Source: CAZBNB01 sp964493245
GTDB taxonomy: Bacteria > Pseudomonadota > Gammaproteobacteria > Legionellales > Legionellaceae
Assembly (NCBI GenBank): GCA_964493245.1
Contig: CAZBNB010000009.1
Location: 1-64,000, forward strand
Length of the DNA stretch: 64,000 bases
Direction: 5' to 3'
Made by a program: the position numbers and the translations under genes. This document shows, piece after piece, positions 61,705 to 64,000 of this stretch (its first letter is position 1; every line of letters starts with the position of its first letter). Under the pieces are notes generated by a model. That model made no database searches, was not told where the DNA came from, and saw only the letters and a program-made list of their open reading frames with translations.

Positions 61705-62382
61705 TCAAGTCCTAAGCCACTTGTATGACTTTGATAGCCTCCCCGCAATAGCAACACAATCTTCTTTTTTCATATCCCAATAATAGTCTGGATTTGCGAT
61801 ACCTTGTTCTTGCCCAATCATAACAACTGTCATATTGGCTAATTTTGCTGCTACTGCTCCACTAACGCTATCTTCAAAAGTGATACACTCAGAACTGAGT
61901 ATTTTGTGCTCCATTAACGCGCATAAATATAAATCGGGTTCTGGCTTACCTCGCTGTACTTTATCTATTCCAAAACAGTATGTACAAAGACTTGTAATCC
62001 CCAGTACCTCCATCGCATACTCGCATAAATCTTGGTTCGAATTTGAAACGATACTTTGCTGTAGACCCATTTCATGAAATAAAGTCAGTAATTTCAATGT
62101 ACTCTCGATAGCCTGAGTTTTACTTAAGTTGTTTTTTATATGAACATTTGCAATGCGTGTTAGTTCATCTAATAGTATCTTTTCCATTTCAACATTATTG
62201 TTTAGATAAGTTACAAAAGTAAAATCATCACGTAAAGTCTTTCCATTCGGTATATCTTTTATATTACGTTTAATTGGCACATTTAGTTGTTTGCAAGCAA
62301 GTTCAATTGCTGCATCATATAAATTTTCTGTTTCAATTAATGTTCCATCTAAATCCCAAAAAATGGTTGTAATTTCCTGCAT
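61705..62382 (-). CDS. HAD superfamily hydrolase (beta-phosphoglucomutase-like)
   Basis: 225 residues. FWDLDGTLIETENLYD supplies the two catalytic aspartates of motif I, SNSNQDLCEYAMEVLG the Ser of motif II, and CITFEDSVSGAVAAKLANM the acidic motif IV; KPEPDLYL is motif III with its Lys. The cap region (~18-90) is helical, as in subfamily IA. It dephosphorylates a small phosphorylated metabolite; related members act on sugar or nucleotide phosphates. The nearest leftward neighbour is a nucleotidyltransferase gene with a ~120-bp gap. Confidence 0.87.
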   Translation of the reverse strand: MQEITTIFWDLDGTLIETENLYDAAIELACKQLNVPIKRNIKDIPNGKTLRDDFTFVTYLNNNVEMEKILLDELTRIANVHIKNNLSKTQAIESTLKLLTLFHEMGLQQSIVSNSNQDLCEYAMEVLGITSLCTYCFGIDKVQRGKPEPDLYLCALMEHKILSSECITFEDSVSGAVAAKLANMTVVMIGQEQGIANPDYYWDMKKEDCVAIAGRLSKSYKWLRT

Positions 62383-62500
62383 TAAGTTACCTCGGCTTTA
62401 TTTAATTGTTTATGATACAAACAATGGGGTTTCACAATATTATTGCTTAACTTTGAAAACTTTTTATTTACGAAAAGCCTTATGGCAAAAAACTCTATTG

Positions 62501-63016
62501 TTAACAATACTGAGCAGGCCTTTTCAAATTAAACTTCTCACACAAAGCGATCACATCATGAAAATCCTTTTCTCTTAAAGAGTATCCAGTATGCGATTCA
62601 AGTTGATATTCGGCAGATAAGCAATTGAGTAACACAGAATTTAAATGACCAACACCATGGAAGGCATAAGCGGGATAAAATACACCTCTTTCTTTTGGGC
62701 CGTAAATACCATTTCCATGCTCATCAAAGTTGATTACATGGATATCAACCTCCGAACCCTCCTTATGACTTAAAACAAAATTCCACTCAGAAGTATCCAG
62801 TTTTTCGACTTCAAAATAATCCATTGATTGAAGAAGTGTAATCAGTTTTTTCACATTTCTTTCTTCAACAACAATATCAAGATCTTCATGTATTCTCGTT
62901 TCTTTTTCTAAAAGCGCATCAACACCCCATCCACCATCGAGCCATATCTTTATATGAGATGCCTCAAATAACTTATAAAGCTCAATCACTTTTGCTAATG
63001 GAAATGACAAAGCCAT
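62501..63016 (-). CDS. aminoglycoside/lincosamide-type nucleotidyltransferase
   Basis: 171 residues. WLDGGWGVDALLEKETRIHEDLDIVVEE holds the GGW.vDaLlg..tR.H.DlDI signature of ANT(2'')-Ia and Lnu-like adenylyltransferases. The two nearby carboxylates (Asp in GVDAL and the DLDIV pair) bind the metal-nucleotide. It lacks a long C-terminal drug-binding domain, as do small Lnu-type members. Drug resistance is suggested by family but not shown; a metabolite target is possible. The start lies 2 nt from the stop of the alpha/beta hydrolase upstream, so they share a message. Confidence 0.83.
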   Translation of the reverse strand: MALSFPLAKVIELYKLFEASHIKIWLDGGWGVDALLEKETRIHEDLDIVVEERNVKKLITLLQSMDYFEVEKLDTSEWNFVLSHKEGSEVDIHVINFDEHGNGIYGPKERGVFYPAYAFHGVGHLNSVLLNCLSAEYQLESHTGYSLREKDFHDVIALCEKFNLKRPAQYC

Positions 63017-63017
63017 G

Positions 63018-63992
63018 TTAACTCTCGTCCGATTTTTGAAGGAATTTTAATAAGTCCTTTAAATAATCTTCACCTTCTTCCAAGAATGCAACATGCGCGC
63101 TTTTCCTGTAAATGATCATTATCACATTTGATATATGCTTAGCAAAATTAGAGATTGTTTCCGGTCTCGCTTCATCGTAATGACCAGCAGTCAGTAAAAC
63201 AGGCATATTCAAATATCTTAATTTGCTCGTCAGATCAAAATTTTTTAAATTACCATTCATTGTAAATTCGCTTGGTCCCCACATAGTGTGGTAGACATTA
63301 AGATTCATATGCTCGAATGCATAAACAAGCTTTGAAGGCCAAGGATCTAAACGACAAACATAATGATGGTAATAATCATCCATTGCTTTCTGGTACTCAT
63401 CTGAGCTTGTATCCCCTCTTTCTTCGCTAATCTTAATAATCCTTTGTGTATCGTTATCAAGCTTTCCTAAAAGAATTTGAGCATCACTAACCCATTGAGA
63501 TGTACTTAATAAAGGACTGGATAAAATTAATCCTTTAATTCTATTCGAATGTTTTAATGCATACTGGGTGGCTAATCCGCCGCCCCAAGAATGCCCAAAC
63601 AAGTATACATTTTTTAAATGCAACGCATTGATCAAATCATCCAGCTCTTGTTCGAAACGCTCAAGCGTCCATAGCGCATTATCATTATCTTTAATTTGTG
63701 AATGTCCACATCCTAGTTGGTCATAAAAAATAACGGGTCGTTGTTTTGCAAGCGTCACTAAGGAATTTAGATAATCATGAGGAACTCCCGGCCCACCATG
63801 TACAATCAATATCGGTGTTTTATTTTTTGTGTCATTGTAATAATTTATTTGGTACCAAATTTGGCCACCCGGTACAGGTGCATACTTTTCTTCTGTGATT
63901 AAATGAGCGTTATCAGCAAATGCTAACAACGTAATGCAACTTAAAATAAGAAGTAATATTGGACTAATTTTTTTATAGATCAATTGGGGCAT
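63018..63992 (-). CDS. proline iminopeptidase-like alpha/beta hydrolase, exported
   Basis: 324 residues. A signal-like N-terminus (PILLLILSCITLLAFADNAH) precedes an alpha/beta hydrolase fold: ILIVHGGPGVPHDYL (HGGPG motif of prolyl aminopeptidases), YLFGHSWGGGLATQYALKH (Ser in GHSWGG, ~136) and SAHVAFLEEGEDYL (His near the end). The family removes N-terminal prolines from peptides or hydrolyses related amides; several members act outside the cell. It may start an operon with the nucleotidyltransferase. The window ends 8 bp upstream of its start. Confidence 0.85.
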   Translation of the reverse strand: MPQLIYKKISPILLLILSCITLLAFADNAHLITEEKYAPVPGGQIWYQINYYNDTKNKTPILIVHGGPGVPHDYLNSLVTLAKQRPVIFYDQLGCGHSQIKDNDNALWTLERFEQELDDLINALHLKNVYLFGHSWGGGLATQYALKHSNRIKGLILSSPLLSTSQWVSDAQILLGKLDNDTQRIIKISEERGDTSSDEYQKAMDDYYHHYVCRLDPWPSKLVYAFEHMNLNVYHTMWGPSEFTMNGNLKNFDLTSKLRYLNMPVLLTAGHYDEARPETISNFAKHISNVIMIIYRKSAHVAFLEEGEDYLKDLLKFLQKSDES

Positions 63993-64000
63993 GAGTACAT

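Noticed and set aside
1..64000. CRISPR arrays
   Set aside because: No regularly spaced direct repeats with unique spacers were found; the 44-bp repeats at oriT are only three and sit in a relaxosome context.

Overview
This is an AT-rich gammaproteobacterial accessory region, most likely from Legionella or a close relative. The evidence is an F-type conjugation block, a helCBA-like metal-efflux operon, host-interaction-style enzymes (DOT1-like methyltransferase, a 1111-residue tandem serine hydrolase) and general gene style. No rRNA, tRNA, CRISPR array or housekeeping operon was seen, so the window is probably entirely plasmid, ICE or genomic-island DNA. The genus call is an inference from gene content, not from a marker gene.

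Layout. (1) 1-12.5 kb: the distal end of an F-type transfer region. It holds the traG 3' end, a small protein, an ORF6N-domain gene, a 2.9 kb cargo block in the place where F carries traS/traT, then traD (coupling protein), traI (MobF relaxase-helicase with a TOPRIM-like C-terminus) and a convergent TraM-like gene. (2) 12.5-13.5 kb: a probable oriT with three 19-bp repeats at exact 44-bp spacing, one containing an F-like nic core, followed by ardA (antirestriction) in the leading region. (3) 13.6-32.9 kb: cargo. It includes an unrecognised gene coupled to an AlbA_2/HATPase protein, an S66 (MccF-like) peptidase, an ABC exporter, a PAF-acetylhydrolase-like lipase, a MerR-TipAS regulator, an FAD monooxygenase, two GNATs, the tandem serine hydrolase, a methyltransferase, an amino-acid racemase, two VanX-type dipeptidases, a cupin and a truncated ada.

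(4) 32,962-48,531: a complete Tn3-family transposon of about 15.6 kb with 35-bp terminal inverted repeats (33/35 identical), tnpA, tnpR and a copper/heavy-metal cassette (His-tailed EamA permease, CopA P1B ATPase, HelC/HelB/HelA-type RND efflux system, small periplasmic protein, multicopper oxidase, short CDF protein). It cuts off ada on the left and abuts a truncated ISKra4-type transposase on the right. The flanks show no target duplication, so the locus has been rearranged. (5) 49-64 kb: a tyrosine integrase with a candidate core site, an XRE-cupin regulator divergent from a DUF2000/AlaX-like operon with two matching operators, the DOT1-like methyltransferase, a DUF1189 membrane protein, a P-loop kinase-like protein, a ParD/RelE-type toxin-antitoxin pair, a class A beta-lactamase, a second EamA permease, a flavin reductase, and a leftward set of acyltransferase, esterase, HAD phosphatase, nucleotidyltransferase and alpha/beta hydrolase genes.

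Most striking pattern: both ORF6N-domain genes contain, at the same aligned position, a 27-nt palindrome with 13-nt arms and a 1-nt centre. The two palindromes differ completely in sequence. Two further copies of the first one lie in the intergenic DNA beside its own gene, bracketing a duplicated traD leader at the edge of the cargo block. This looks like a gene that carries its own recognition site and marks a cargo-insertion slot.
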